Assembly: GCF_030845175.1 (NCBI RefSeq) | Contig: NZ_CP132542.1 | Span: 1,244,001-1,308,000, forward strand | Length of the DNA: 64,000 nucleotides | Reading direction: 5' to 3' | Origin: Coralliovum pocilloporae | GTDB lineage: Bacteria > Pseudomonadota > Alphaproteobacteria > Rhizobiales > Cohaesibacteraceae | Translations under genes and position numbers: made by a program | Shown here: positions 1-9,135 of the stretch, piece by piece | Layout of the letters: each line of letters begins with the position of its first letter | Position numbering within the stretch: position 1 is the stretch's first letter | Notes under the pieces: model-generated | What the model was told of the DNA's origin: nothing | The model's input: the letters and a program-made list of their open reading frames with translations, nothing else | The model's database searches: none

Positions 1-209
1 CCAAGTGCCGCCTCTCCAAGGCGGGTCAGGGGCAGGTCACGATGGGAGCGGTCAACGACCGAACCACCCAGAACCTGTTCCAACTGGCGGATTCCTGCGC
101 TGAGTGTCGATTGGGTCACACCGCATTTTTCCGCCGCAACACTGAATGAACGGGTCTCCGACAACACGGAGAAATACTGCAATTGCCGCAAACTCGGGAG
201 AACAACCAT
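1..209 (-). CDS. oxyR: LysR-family regulator, OxyR-like (N-terminal part, cut by window edge)
   Basis: Read on the minus strand from an ATG at 209, the frame stays open to the window edge and gives the first 69 residues of a LysR-type regulator. The winged helix-turn-helix is plain: LRQLQYFSVLSE, then AEKCGVTQSTLSAGIRQLE, then LPLTRLGEAAL. This wording is close to OxyR proteins. The gene is divergent from the peroxiredoxin gene at 360, the usual oxyR-ahpC arrangement, so peroxide-responsive control of that gene is inferred. The effector domain with the redox cysteines lies outside the window, so the OxyR label rests on the DNA-binding half and the neighbour. Confidence 0.75.
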   Translation of the reverse strand, partial: MVVLPSLRQLQYFSVLSETRSFSVAAEKCGVTQSTLSAGIRQLEQVLGGSVVDRSHRDLPLTRLGEAAL

Positions 210-254
210 CAGAATACCGCAGAACCTACGTAGCTTACCGGATAGAGATAAAAT

Positions 255-278
255 CGATAGAGTCGTTCGAAATTATCG
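255..278. promoter_or_regulatory. Inverted repeat in the oxyR-ahpC divergent region
   Basis: CGATA and TATCG arms are separated by 14 bases, between the divergent LysR and peroxiredoxin starts. A further ATAG lies 15 bases upstream of the one inside the repeat. LysR proteins bind such dyads, but the spacing does not match the classical OxyR four-element site, so this is only a candidate. Confidence 0.3.
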
Positions 279-359
279 GTTGGACCACTGAAACTCAATA
301 TGGTTCTTCATATTCATCCAGATGGATATGAGACATTAGCGAGAGTCAGGAGACACACC

Positions 360-914
360 ATGCTCGGTATCGGTGAAACCCTTCCGGAATTCGAAGTTGT
401 CGGCGTCAAGCCGGGCTTCAACAACATCAACGAAAACGGCGAATCCGCTTTCGAAACACTGACAGAGCAGAGCTTTGAAGGCCAGTGGAAGGTCATCTTC
501 TTCTACCCGAAAGACTTCACCTTTGTCTGCCCGACCGAGATTGCAGAATTTGCGCGCCTCAGCGGCGAGTTTGAAGAACGCAATGCGGTTGTTCTCGGCG
601 GTTCCACCGACAATGAATTCGTCAAGCTGGCCTGGCGTCGTGATCATGCCGACCTTGACCGTCTGCCGATCTGGCAGTTTGCCGATACCAACGGCTCTCT
701 CATTGACGGTCTGGGCGTTCGTTCTCCGGACGGTGTCGCATATCGCTATACCTTCATTGTTGATCCGCAGAATGTGATTCAGCACGTCTACGCCAACAAC
801 CTGAATGTCGGTCGTTCCCCGAAAGACACCCTGCGTGTCCTTGACGCTCTGCAGACCGAAGAACTCTGCCCGTGCAGCCGTGAAGTTGGCGGCGACGTTC
901 TGCAGGTTGCATAA
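360..914 (+). CDS. ahpC: Alkyl hydroperoxide reductase C-type peroxiredoxin
   Basis: This is a 184-residue 2-Cys peroxiredoxin that reduces H2O2 and organic hydroperoxides in the cytoplasm. The peroxidatic cysteine is C57 in FTFVCPTE. Near the C terminus is ELCPCSRE with two cysteines (C170, C172), the arrangement known from actinobacterial AhpC (CXC) and unlike the single resolving VCP cysteine of enterobacterial AhpC. The ATG at 360 is chosen because a purine-rich GTCAGGAG precedes it; an in-frame start at 300 would add 20 residues unlike the family. AhpC proteins of this kind are usually reduced by AhpD, but no CxxC AhpD-type gene is adjacent. A terminator follows at 990. Confidence 0.93.
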   Translation: MLGIGETLPEFEVVGVKPGFNNINENGESAFETLTEQSFEGQWKVIFFYPKDFTFVCPTEIAEFARLSGEFEERNAVVLGGSTDNEFVKLAWRRDHADLDRLPIWQFADTNGSLIDGLGVRSPDGVAYRYTFIVDPQNVIQHVYANNLNVGRSPKDTLRVLDALQTEELCPCSREVGGDVLQVA

Positions 915-989
915 AGACCATTGTCAGGATGCGGGTGATTCCGCTTGACCTGATAGTGCCTAAACGATTACCGACTGTCTGAAGTCGGG

Positions 990-1019
990 CGCGGTTCGGG
1001 GAGACCCGGACCGCGTTTT
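990..1019 (+). terminator. Rho-independent terminator after ahpC
   Basis: An 11-bp stem, CGCGGTTCGGG against CCCGGACCGCG with one wobble pair, has a GAGA loop and is followed by TTTT. Confidence 0.8.
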
Positions 1020-1039
1020 GTATTCAGGGTCGGAAACAG

Positions 1040-1966
1040 ATGTCGAAAACATTCGAAGCACGTTTGATCGAGATCGCAGACAATGTCGAGCACCGGTTAC
1101 AGGATCTGCTGTCGGATAGCGTTCGTAGCGGTGAAATGGCTCGGCCCGAACGGCTGATGGCAGCGCTTCGGCATGGCGCTCTTGATGGCGGCAAGCGTGT
1201 CAGGCCTTTCCTGCTGATGGAGACGGCCCACCTGTTTGGTGCGGAAGACACGCAAAGCCTCAATACAGCCTGCGCTCTTGAATGCATCCATTGCTACAGC
1301 CTGATCCATGATGACCTGCCTTCCATGGACAATGATGGCCTGCGGCGCGGCAAGCCGACCGTTCATCGCGCCTTTGATGAAGCCACGGCGATACTTGCAG
1401 GTGACAGTCTGCTGACACTGGCATTCGAGATCATGGCATCTGACGAGCAGCTGACAGACCCGCAGCTCCGGATCACCCTGGTCCGATTGCTGGCCCAGGC
1501 AGCCGGTATAGGCGGGATGATCGGCGGCCAGATGAAAGATCTGGCTGCAGAAGGGCGGTTCGAAAAGACCCCTGTCCCACAGCTGACCGAGCCGGATATC
1601 CGCCAGCTTCAGGCAATGAAGACAGGCGCGCTGCTGCGTTTCGCCTGTGAGGCCGGAGCACGCATCGGGCAGGCTTCATCCGCACACATTGCGCAGATGA
1701 CACGGTTCGGCGATATCGTCGGCCTTGCCTTCCAGCTCGCTGATGATCTTCTGGATGAAACCGCGACAGAGGCAACCGTAGGAAAAGCCACAGGGAAAGA
1801 CCGGGCCGCAGGCAAGGCCACGTTCGTCACCCTCTATGGTATTGACGGCACAAAGACGCGGCTCCAGAAGCTGGTGGAAGAAGCCCGTGACCTGCTCACC
1901 CCGTTCGGTGACAAGGGACAATGCCTTCTGGAGGCGGCACGTTTCATCGCCGCCCGAACGCACTGA
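1040..1966 (+). CDS. ispA: Farnesyl diphosphate synthase (short-chain polyprenyl synthetase)
   Basis: The 308-residue protein condenses IPP with DMAPP and GPP to give farnesyl diphosphate, the precursor of ubiquinone, hopanoids and undecaprenyl phosphate. The first Asp-rich motif is HDDLPSMDND at 90-99, with the DDxxxxD spacing of bacterial IspA. The motif RRGKPTVH follows it. The second Asp-rich motif is FQLADDLLDE. The basic IPP-binding patch GGKRVRP lies at 50-56. Length matches the family. The next gene, on the opposite strand, is ispG of the MEP pathway, so the neighbourhood is isoprenoid. No dxs is visible downstream, although ispA is often paired with it. Confidence 0.93.
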   Translation: MSKTFEARLIEIADNVEHRLQDLLSDSVRSGEMARPERLMAALRHGALDGGKRVRPFLLMETAHLFGAEDTQSLNTACALECIHCYSLIHDDLPSMDNDGLRRGKPTVHRAFDEATAILAGDSLLTLAFEIMASDEQLTDPQLRITLVRLLAQAAGIGGMIGGQMKDLAAEGRFEKTPVPQLTEPDIRQLQAMKTGALLRFACEAGARIGQASSAHIAQMTRFGDIVGLAFQLADDLLDETATEATVGKATGKDRAAGKATFVTLYGIDGTKTRLQKLVEEARDLLTPFGDKGQCLLEAARFIAARTH

Positions 1967-1985
1967 GACAGAAACTTATTGAGCC

Positions 1986-3215
1986 TTACTGGCCAAAGCG
2001 GCGCTCGATATAGTCCTGCACCATAGCCTGAAACTCTTCTGCGATGGCATCGCCTCGGAGCGTGGTCGCCTTCTTGCCGTCAATGAAAACAGGCGCGGCC
2101 GGGGTCTCGCCGGTTCCCGGCAGGGAAATGCCAATATCCGCGTGCTTTGATTCACCCGGGCCATTCACCACGCAGCCCATCACAGCCACATTGAGGCTCT
2201 CGACACCGGGATATTTCTCCCGCCAGACAGGCATATTCTTGCGAATGTCAGCCTGGATGTTCTGCGCCAGTTCCTGAAAGACAGTGGACGTGGTCCGGCC
2301 ACATCCCGGGCAGGCCGCCACAATGGGAATAAAAGTCCGGAACCCCATGGTCTGCAGCAATTCCTGAGAAACCTGGACTTCACGGGTTCTGTCACCACCC
2401 GGCTCCGGCGTCAGGGAAATCCGGATTGTATCGCCAATGCCCTGCTGCAGCAGAATGCCCATGGCCGCAGAGGACGCAACAATACCCTTGGTGCCCATAC
2501 CCGCTTCCGTCAACCCCAGATGCAAGGCGTGATCCGATCGGGTTGCCAGCTCTGCATAAACCGCAATCAGATCCTGAACCTGACTGACCTTGGCAGACAG
2601 GATGATCTTGTCACGCCCCAGGCCCATGGCTTCTGCGTGATCCGCTGACAAAAGCGCCGACTGGATAATGGCTTCATGCATCACCTTTTCGGCAGGCTTC
2701 GGACTGGCAGCCTCGGCATTCTCATCCATCAGCTTTGTGAGCAGAGCCTGATCGAGAGACCCCCAGTTCACTCCGATGCGAACCGGTTTGTCATAGCGCA
2801 TGGCCATTTCGATAATGGATGAGAACTGCACGTCCTTCTTCTTGCCAAAACCCACATTGCCCGGATTGATCCGATATTTGGCCAGAGCTTCAGCACAAGC
2901 CGGATGATCCGCCAGAAGCTTGTGGCCGATATAGTGGAAATCACCCACCAGCGGCACATGAACGCCAAGCCGGTCGAGGCGATCCTTGATTTTTGGCACG
3001 GCAGCCGCCGATTCATCCCGGTCAACCGTAATCCGGACCAGTTCGGAACCCGCCTTGTGCAAGGCCGCAACCTGAGCCACGGTCGAATCCACATCAGCGG
3101 TATCCGTGTTCGTCATCGATTGCACGACGATGGGATGACCGCTACCAACGACAACATCGCCAACCTTGACAGCAACCGAAACCCGACGGGGAAATGGCTC
3201 GCTTTGATACATCAT
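1986..3215 (-). CDS. ispG: 4-hydroxy-3-methylbut-2-en-1-yl diphosphate synthase
   Basis: The 409-residue iron-sulfur enzyme of the MEP pathway converts MEcPP to HMBPP. It begins with the family hallmark [20 protein letters not shown] and carries the 4Fe-4S cysteines in ACPGCGRT and GCVVNGPGE near the C terminus. It is the shorter bacterial form without the plant-type insert. The gene converges on ispA with a gap of only 19 bases, which leaves little room for independent terminators. Two consecutive ATGs open the frame and either could serve. Confidence 0.96.
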   Translation of the reverse strand: MMYQSEPFPRRVSVAVKVGDVVVGSGHPIVVQSMTNTDTADVDSTVAQVAALHKAGSELVRITVDRDESAAAVPKIKDRLDRLGVHVPLVGDFHYIGHKLLADHPACAEALAKYRINPGNVGFGKKKDVQFSSIIEMAMRYDKPVRIGVNWGSLDQALLTKLMDENAEAASPKPAEKVMHEAIIQSALLSADHAEAMGLGRDKIILSAKVSQVQDLIAVYAELATRSDHALHLGLTEAGMGTKGIVASSAAMGILLQQGIGDTIRISLTPEPGGDRTREVQVSQELLQTMGFRTFIPIVAACPGCGRTTSTVFQELAQNIQADIRKNMPVWREKYPGVESLNVAVMGCVVNGPGESKHADIGISLPGTGETPAAPVFIDGKKATTLRGDAIAEEFQAMVQDYIERRFGQ

Positions 3216-3393
3216 GGAACAACCAGTGCTGAGCAGTAAACTTTGCCCCTAGATGGCGCGTTTCGTCGTCCGGCGCAAGCAATCAGGGACAAGAAACTCC
3301 GCCAAAGGGAAATATTGTGCATTGCAGCATGATTGTGGCATAGTCAGTCCGACTTTCTGCCATGACAGACACATCCCATCAGAGGTGAGACAT

Positions 3394-4179
3394 ATGCTGA
3401 ACGGTAAAACCGCAGTTATTACAGGCTCCACATCAGGCATTGGCCTCGGTGTCGCTGAAGAGCTTGCAAAGCAGGGCTGCAACATCGTCCTCAACTCCTT
3501 TACCGATACGGATGCAGACCATGCTCTTGCAGCACGCATAGCGTCTGATCATGGCATCCAGGCTGCCTATATTTCCGCCGACATGTCGGATGGTGAGGCC
3601 TGTGCGGCTCTGATTGAGAAAGCGGCAGACCGGTTTGATCGAGCCGTTGATATTCTTGTCAATAATGCGGGCATCCAGTTTGTCGCACCGGTGGATGAGT
3701 TCCCCGTTGAGAAATGGGACGCGATCATCGCCATCAACATGACCTCGAACTTTCACACCATTCGTGCCGCAGTCCCGGGCATGAAGGCTGCCGGGTGGGG
3801 CCGTATCGTCAACATCGCATCAGCTCACGGCCTGACGGCTTCTCCTTACAAATCAGCTTACGTAACAGCCAAACACGGGGTTCTCGGCCTCACCAAGACC
3901 GTGGCCCTGGAACTGGCCGAGCAGGGCGTAACCTGTAACGCCGTCTGTCCGGGTTATGTGCTGACGCCACTTGTTGAGAAGCAGATCCCCGAACAGATGG
4001 CAGCCCATAAGATGTCTCGGGATGATGTGGTGCGGAATGTCATGCTGCAGCGGCAGCCGACCCGTGATTTCGTCTCCATTGAGCAGGTCGGTCAAACCAC
4101 AGCGTTCCTCTGTTCTGATGCGGCCAGCCAGATCACCGGTACATCCATCTCGGTTGATGGTGGTTGGACGGCACTCTGA
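3394..4179 (+). CDS. bdhA: 3-hydroxybutyrate dehydrogenase (SDR family)
   Basis: The 261-residue classical short-chain dehydrogenase oxidises D-3-hydroxybutyrate to acetoacetate with NAD. It shows the Rossmann motif TGSTSGIGLG at 10-19, NNAG at 90-93, catalytic Ser143, and YVTAK with Tyr156 and Lys160. The C terminus SISVDGGWTAL is typical of the PHB-type 3-hydroxybutyrate dehydrogenases. The ATG at 3394 follows GAGGTGAG; the frame is open further upstream but that stretch has no family similarity. The stop codon overlaps the start of the patatin gene (TGATG), so the two are translationally coupled. Confidence 0.9.
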   Translation: MLNGKTAVITGSTSGIGLGVAEELAKQGCNIVLNSFTDTDADHALAARIASDHGIQAAYISADMSDGEACAALIEKAADRFDRAVDILVNNAGIQFVAPVDEFPVEKWDAIIAINMTSNFHTIRAAVPGMKAAGWGRIVNIASAHGLTASPYKSAYVTAKHGVLGLTKTVALELAEQGVTCNAVCPGYVLTPLVEKQIPEQMAAHKMSRDDVVRNVMLQRQPTRDFVSIEQVGQTTAFLCSDAASQITGTSISVDGGWTAL

Positions 4180-5198
4180 TGGCTGCTGGCACAAAACGCG
4201 TCAACCTGGCCCTTCAGGGTGGCGGCGCTCACGGAGCATTCACCTGGGGCACCCTCGAAGCGCTGCTACAGGACGGGCGAGTGGAGATTGACGGTATTAC
4301 CGGCACAAGCGCTGGCGCAATGAACGCGGTGGTGTTGGCAGAAGGTTATCGCCTCGGCGGGCGCGATGGAGCATGTGCCCATCTGGAAGCCTTCTGGAAG
4401 GGCATTTCAGATGCAAGCCGCTACAGTCCCATGCAACGGACTGTCTTTGATGTGCTGTCCGGCAACTGGAGCCTGGACCAGTCACCATCCTACCTGTTCT
4501 TCGACCTGGTCAGTCGGCTGGCCTCACCTTACGATCTCAATCCGCTCAACCTCAATCCTCTGATCCAGCAGCTGGACGAGCTGGTGGATTTCAAGGCTCT
4601 GAGAGCAGACAGCCCCATCCGGCTGTTCATTGCAGCAACCAATGTGCAGAAGGGCAAAATCCGGATTTTTGAGCAGGAAGAACTGACTGCCAAAGCAATT
4701 ATGGCATCTGCCTGCCTGCCCTTTATCTTTCAGGCCATCGAGATTGATGGCGAAGCCTACTGGGATGGCGGCTATATGGGCAACCCTCCCCTCTACCCCC
4801 TGTTCTACAAGACAGAAACCCGGGATACGATCATTGTTCAGATCAATCCGCTCGAGCGGCAGGAAACACCGCGCAGCGCCCGGGATATCCTCAACAGGGT
4901 CAATGAGATCACGTTCAATGCAACGCTCACCCGGGAACTGCGCGCTATCGATTTCGTCACCCGCCTGATCGACGAAGGCCGTCTGGACAGCACGGATTAC
5001 ATGCGTGTGAATCTGCATCGCATTGAATCCAACGATGAGATCACACCTCTTTCTGCGTCCAGCAAGTTGAATGCTGAATGGGCCTTCCTGTCTCATCTCA
5101 GAGATCTTGGTTACAGAGCCGGTCAAAACTGGCTTGAACTGAATTTCGATCAGATCGGCAAGAACTCTACGCTTAAGTTGAAAGAAGAATTTTTATAA
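4179..5198 (+). CDS. Patatin-like phospholipase family protein
   Basis: The 339-residue cytoplasmic serine acyl hydrolase has the patatin oxyanion loop LQGGGAHGAF at 12-21, the nucleophile Ser44 in GTSAG and the dyad Asp196 in DGGYMGN. Its ATG overlaps the bdhA stop codon. Pairing of a patatin gene with 3-hydroxybutyrate dehydrogenase is common in alphaproteobacteria and suggests a role in storage polymer or lipid turnover; a part in intracellular polyhydroxybutyrate mobilisation is inference. The substrate cannot be read from the sequence. About 175 bases of AT-rich DNA without a gene follow. Confidence 0.85.
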   Translation: MAAGTKRVNLALQGGGAHGAFTWGTLEALLQDGRVEIDGITGTSAGAMNAVVLAEGYRLGGRDGACAHLEAFWKGISDASRYSPMQRTVFDVLSGNWSLDQSPSYLFFDLVSRLASPYDLNPLNLNPLIQQLDELVDFKALRADSPIRLFIAATNVQKGKIRIFEQEELTAKAIMASACLPFIFQAIEIDGEAYWDGGYMGNPPLYPLFYKTETRDTIIVQINPLERQETPRSARDILNRVNEITFNATLTRELRAIDFVTRLIDEGRLDSTDYMRVNLHRIESNDEITPLSASSKLNAEWAFLSHLRDLGYRAGQNWLELNFDQIGKNSTLKLKEEFL

Positions 5199-5374
5199 AA
5201 CTGAGAAATACAACTTTATCTGAAATAATTATAATATTAACGTCACATTTTGAGGTATTGCCTATTTTTTGTGCAATTTCTCATTCAATAAAAAACCAAA
5301 TCAGGCGTATTTGTTAATATTCGCATTTCAAAATAGAAGCTTCATACTTGGATATCAGTGTTCGAGGCTTCAGG

Positions 5375-7690
5375 ATGCAGAATATTCGCCTACAGATTAC
5401 CGCATTGGCACTGTTGCCGATGGTTGCTGTCCTCTTCTTCTCCGGCCTGTCTGTTTATGAGAAGGTCGTTGAGTATGGTCACTATGAACATATGCGCCCT
5501 CTGACGCGGATTGCCGAGGATTCCGGCAATGCTGTTCATGTGATGCAAAAGGAACGCGGCCTCAGCGTCAGCTATATCAAATCTGGCTATGATGCCGGTA
5601 TTCTGCAGAAGCTACAGGCCCACCGTAAAGTCGCAGACAAAGAGATCGCAATTTTCAGAGAGCATGTCTCATCCCTGTCTCTGGACAATGAGGTCATCAT
5701 GGCTGACCTCAACAGCATCCTGAAATCCCTCAGCAATATTGCTGGCTACAGAAGTTCCGTCGACAGCAAAAGCTTCTCTGTAAAGGATGTGGTGAAAAAC
5801 TATACTGGCACGATCGAGAAGTTCATCCACATCATCGCAATCACCACAGAGGAGAGCCCGTCCCACGCAATAGGGTCCGAACTTCTGCCATATCTCACAG
5901 TGGTGGAAGCCATGGAGTCCGGCGGGCTTGAACGCGCCAATGGTGCCGCTCTGCTGAATGAGTACGCTCTGACCGGACAGGTCAATTTCGATATCTATCG
6001 GAACTATATGTCATTCTATGGCGGCGAACTGGCCTTCCTGAAAGAGCTCCAGGTCGTTATGACCCCGGTACAGAAAGACATGTACAAAAAGGTCAAGCAG
6101 GAACCAGCCTTTACACGTGCCATTGAAACACGCGAGAAGCTTCTCAACCTGCCGAAGGATCAGTCTATTGGTTCTCTTACCGGGCAGGAATGGTTTGCAA
6201 TGGCCACAGAACGCCTGAACCTGCTGAAAGCATTCTCTGATGATCTGATTCATCGGGCCGAAGCAGCAGCAGATGCAGACACGGCTCGCCTGAGCAATGA
6301 AATTCAGCTGCTGACCATTCTGGCTGTTGTGACGCTGATTGGCTCAGGGATTTTCGTTTTCGTTCAGATGCGCTGGATCACAAAAGCCCTTGGCACCCAG
6401 AAGGATGGCATCGAAAAACTTGCCCGGGGTGAGCTCGACATCGAAATCTACGGCACTGAGAGAAAAGATGATATCGGCGCTATTGCAAGAGCCGCCCTCA
6501 TTTTCAGAGACAATGCCATCGCCCGCCGGTCCCTGGAAGAGAACGTGCAGCGCGAACGGGATCTGGACCAGCTGCGTCAGAAACGCATGAGCAGTCTCAT
6601 TGCTAACTTCCGCTCGGAAGTCTCAACAATACAGGACAGTCTGGAGGCTGAAACCGGCCTGATGACCGAAACATCAGAAGGCCTGGTTCGCCTGGCTGAT
6701 GAAGCCTCTTCAGCAGCTGATACAGCCTATGGCGCATCAGGCGAAGCCTCCGAGAATGTCCAGACTGTTGCCACAGCCGCCACAGATCTGACAGAAGCAA
6801 TCCGCGAGATCAGCAACCAGTCGGCCCGGGCGACACAGATCACCAACGACGCCACGACAACAGCAGCCAAGACGAATGAAGATGTTCTGAAGCTGGCTGA
6901 GACAGCAGACAAGATTGGTGCTGTTGTTGAAATGATCCGGGCGATTGCCGAGCAGACCAATCTGCTGGCCCTGAATGCCACAATCGAAGCCGCCCGTGCT
7001 GGTGAGGCTGGCAAGGGGTTCGCTGTTGTCGCCGCAGAGGTAAAGGAACTCTCCACCCAGACGGCAAAGGCAACCGATGAAATCGCCGATCAGATCGGTG
7101 ATATTCAGGCCTCCACCCAGTCAACCGTCGCCGCCATTCAGGACATCGGAAAACATATCGACAATGTGACGGAAGTTACCAATGCCATCGCAGCCGCGGT
7201 TGAGGAACAATCGGCAACAACAGCTGAAATCTCCTCCAGTATCGGACGTGCTGCAGACGGCAGCACAGAAGCCTCGCAGAATGTCAGTGTTGTCTCAAAC
7301 GCCATCGGCAGCACACGGGATCAGTCCGCCAATGTGGGGCACGCGGCAACCCAATTGATGTCCGTCACATCAAGCTTCACGGAATCAGTCAATCAGTTCC
7401 TTGAAGAAGTTGTCCGGGACGTGGAAGACCGTCGCGAAAACACCCGCGAATTCGCTCACCAGCCTGTGCGCGTCATTGCCAATGGCCACAGTACAGATGC
7501 CAATATGAGTGATATCAGCGAAGCGGGCATGAAACTCACAGGCATTTCCAGCCTGAAGGCCGGGCAGTCCGTCTCCATTGAGACTAAAAACATGCTGTAT
7601 GACGTTACGATTGTCTGGGCAAAGGATGATGCGGCTGGGGCTCAGATTACCAGGAGCCAGGAACAGGCACCTGAATCTGAAGCCGCATAG
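5375..7690 (+). CDS. Methyl-accepting chemotaxis protein with NIT sensor and C-terminal PilZ domain
   Basis: This 771-residue transmembrane chemoreceptor starts with a membrane helix (about 8-28). A periplasmic NIT (nitrate/nitrite sensing) domain follows, marked by [16 protein letters not shown] second membrane helix lies near 311-335, then a HAMP region and the signalling coiled coil with the conserved tip [20 protein letters not shown] near residue 526. After the coiled coil comes a PilZ domain: RENTR near 686 fits RxxxR and DISEAG near 711 fits (D/N)xSxxG, the two c-di-GMP binding motifs. The ATG at 5375 is chosen because GAGG lies seven bases upstream. No che genes are adjacent, so it is an orphan receptor. 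It could tie nitrate or nitrite taxis to c-di-GMP level. Confidence 0.9.
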   Translation: MQNIRLQITALALLPMVAVLFFSGLSVYEKVVEYGHYEHMRPLTRIAEDSGNAVHVMQKERGLSVSYIKSGYDAGILQKLQAHRKVADKEIAIFREHVSSLSLDNEVIMADLNSILKSLSNIAGYRSSVDSKSFSVKDVVKNYTGTIEKFIHIIAITTEESPSHAIGSELLPYLTVVEAMESGGLERANGAALLNEYALTGQVNFDIYRNYMSFYGGELAFLKELQVVMTPVQKDMYKKVKQEPAFTRAIETREKLLNLPKDQSIGSLTGQEWFAMATERLNLLKAFSDDLIHRAEAAADADTARLSNEIQLLTILAVVTLIGSGIFVFVQMRWITKALGTQKDGIEKLARGELDIEIYGTERKDDIGAIARAALIFRDNAIARRSLEENVQRERDLDQLRQKRMSSLIANFRSEVSTIQDSLEAETGLMTETSEGLVRLADEASSAADTAYGASGEASENVQTVATAATDLTEAIREISNQSARATQITNDATTTAAKTNEDVLKLAETADKIGAVVEMIRAIAEQTNLLALNATIEAARAGEAGKGFAVVAAEVKELSTQTAKATDEIADQIGDIQASTQSTVAAIQDIGKHIDNVTEVTNAIAAAVEEQSATTAEISSSIGRAADGSTEASQNVSVVSNAIGSTRDQSANVGHAATQLMSVTSSFTESVNQFLEEVVRDVEDRRENTREFAHQPVRVIANGHSTDANMSDISEAGMKLTGISSLKAGQSVSIETKNMLYDVTIVWAKDDAAGAQITRSQEQAPESEAA

Positions 7691-7741
7691 GCCTGTCCAG
7701 GCGGACAAATCCTGCTCGATTTCACATCTGACTTCTTATGG

Positions 7742-7768
7742 CCCCTGATGAGTATTACTCATCGGGGG
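7742..7768 (+). terminator. Stem-loop after the chemoreceptor gene
   Basis: CCCCTGATGAGT and ACTCATCGGGGG form a 12-bp stem with one mismatch and an ATT loop. The T-tract after it is weak (TTAGAGTTT), so termination may be incomplete. Confidence 0.6.
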
Positions 7769-7956
7769 TTAGAGTTTATCCAGTCTTTGTTGACTCACTT
7801 GATGGATTCCAAGGTCCCACCGAAGGCCCCTTTTCTACGCCCACCGAGCCGCGTTGAGCGTCCTTTATGATCAACCAGATCATTGCAGACTTCTCGCCTT
7901 GACAGCAGACGCAGAAAACGGCTCAAGTGAACCAACAAAGACTGGATATACTCTAA

Positions 7957-9078
7957 ATGCCGAACAGATCATCAGATATTGTCGGAGCGGAGCTGGTTGT
8001 CCCTTGCTCCGATCTCGGCAAGACACTCGGATTTTTCACCAAAACGCTCGGGTTCCGGCTGGATATGATTTTCCCGGCCGATGATCCTCGCATCGCGGTC
8101 ATTTCAGGCCACGGAACATGCCTGAGGCTGGAACGTGACGGAACAGGGCCCACCGGAACACTGCGACTTCTGGTCAGCGATCCGGATAATTTTGCAGAAG
8201 GCCAGACAGTCCTTCATGCGCCCAACGGCATGCGGATCGAGCTAGTTGACGCCAACCCACCCCTGATCATGCCCGAGACCCGCCATGGATTTCACGTCCG
8301 ACATATCAAGGACAGCGCGCCCTGGGTCATCGGGCGTGCTGGCATGCATTATCGCGACCTGGTGCCCGACAGACTGGGCGGAAGCCTGATTGCATCCCAT
8401 ATCCGCATTCCGGATGGCGGCCCTGTACCGGACATGGTGCATTATCACACCGTCGGGTTTCAGGTGATCTACTGCTATCGGGGATGGGTCCGGCTGGTCT
8501 ATGAGGATCAGGGCGAGCCTTTCATTCTGAAGGCGGGAGACTGTGTGCTGCAGCCACCGGAAATCCGTCACCGAGTGCTGGAAGCCTCTGACGAGCTGCA
8601 GGTTGTCGAACTTGGCTGCCCGGCGGAACACATCACGACGATTGATCATGACATGGAGCTCCCCACCGGACGGCTTGATCCGGAGAAGGATTTCAGCGGC
8701 CAGATCTTCTGCCGACATCAGGCTGAAACTGCTGAATGGGCTCCCTGGCGGATACCCGGCTTTGAAACGCGGGACACAGGCATAGGTCGGGCAACCAGAG
8801 GCACGGCCTCCGTTCAGGTCATCCGCCCCAGCGCTGGTGTTGCGGAAAGCCCGGTCACGAGCCACAACACGGATATCCTGTTTGCCTTCATACTCGAAGG
8901 TCAGATGACCTTGAGAGGAGAAGGACAGACACCTCAGACCCTTGAGCCAGGTGATGCTTTCGTGATTCCACCCGACACCAAAACCCGACTTTGCGCCTGT
9001 TCAGATGATCTGCAGTTTCTCGAAGCCAGTCTTCCCGCCAATTTTGAGACCAGCCTTTATGAGGAGCAGGAGCTCTAA
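7957..9078 (+). CDS. VOC (glyoxalase-fold) and double-cupin fusion protein, function unknown
   Basis: The 373-residue protein has three metal-site folds in a row. Residues 8-90 read as a vicinal-oxygen-chelate half (ELVVPCSDLGKTLGFFTKTL, then PNGMRIELVD). Residues 145-220 are a cupin (VHYHTVGFQVIYCYRGWVRL, then GDCVLQPPEIRH) with plausible His and Glu metal ligands. Residues 290-365 are a second cupin (ILEGQMTLRGEG, then PGDAFVIPPDT) that lacks the usual leading HxH. I do not recognise a characterised relative. The gene stands alone between two terminator-like hairpins, so context gives no clue. A dioxygenase, isomerase or small-molecule sensor role is possible. The start codon has only a weak ribosome site. 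Confidence 0.7.
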   Translation: MPNRSSDIVGAELVVPCSDLGKTLGFFTKTLGFRLDMIFPADDPRIAVISGHGTCLRLERDGTGPTGTLRLLVSDPDNFAEGQTVLHAPNGMRIELVDANPPLIMPETRHGFHVRHIKDSAPWVIGRAGMHYRDLVPDRLGGSLIASHIRIPDGGPVPDMVHYHTVGFQVIYCYRGWVRLVYEDQGEPFILKAGDCVLQPPEIRHRVLEASDELQVVELGCPAEHITTIDHDMELPTGRLDPEKDFSGQIFCRHQAETAEWAPWRIPGFETRDTGIGRATRGTASVQVIRPSAGVAESPVTSHNTDILFAFILEGQMTLRGEGQTPQTLEPGDAFVIPPDTKTRLCACSDDLQFLEASLPANFETSLYEEQEL

Positions 9079-9083
9079 AAGTA

Positions 9084-9112
9084 AGGCGCCCCCAAAAATT
9101 TCGGGAGCGCCT
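9084..9112. terminator. Bidirectional terminator between the VOC-cupin gene and pyc
   Basis: AGGCGCCCCC and GGGAGCGCCT arms flank a short A/T-rich loop. The hairpin lies between two convergent genes and could serve both. Confidence 0.6.
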
Positions 9113-9135
9113 CACATTCAAGCGTCTCTGCAACC

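Noticed and set aside
242..278. Canonical OxyR binding site
   Set aside because: ATAG elements are present but spaced 15 instead of about 22 bases; only a generic dyad is reported.
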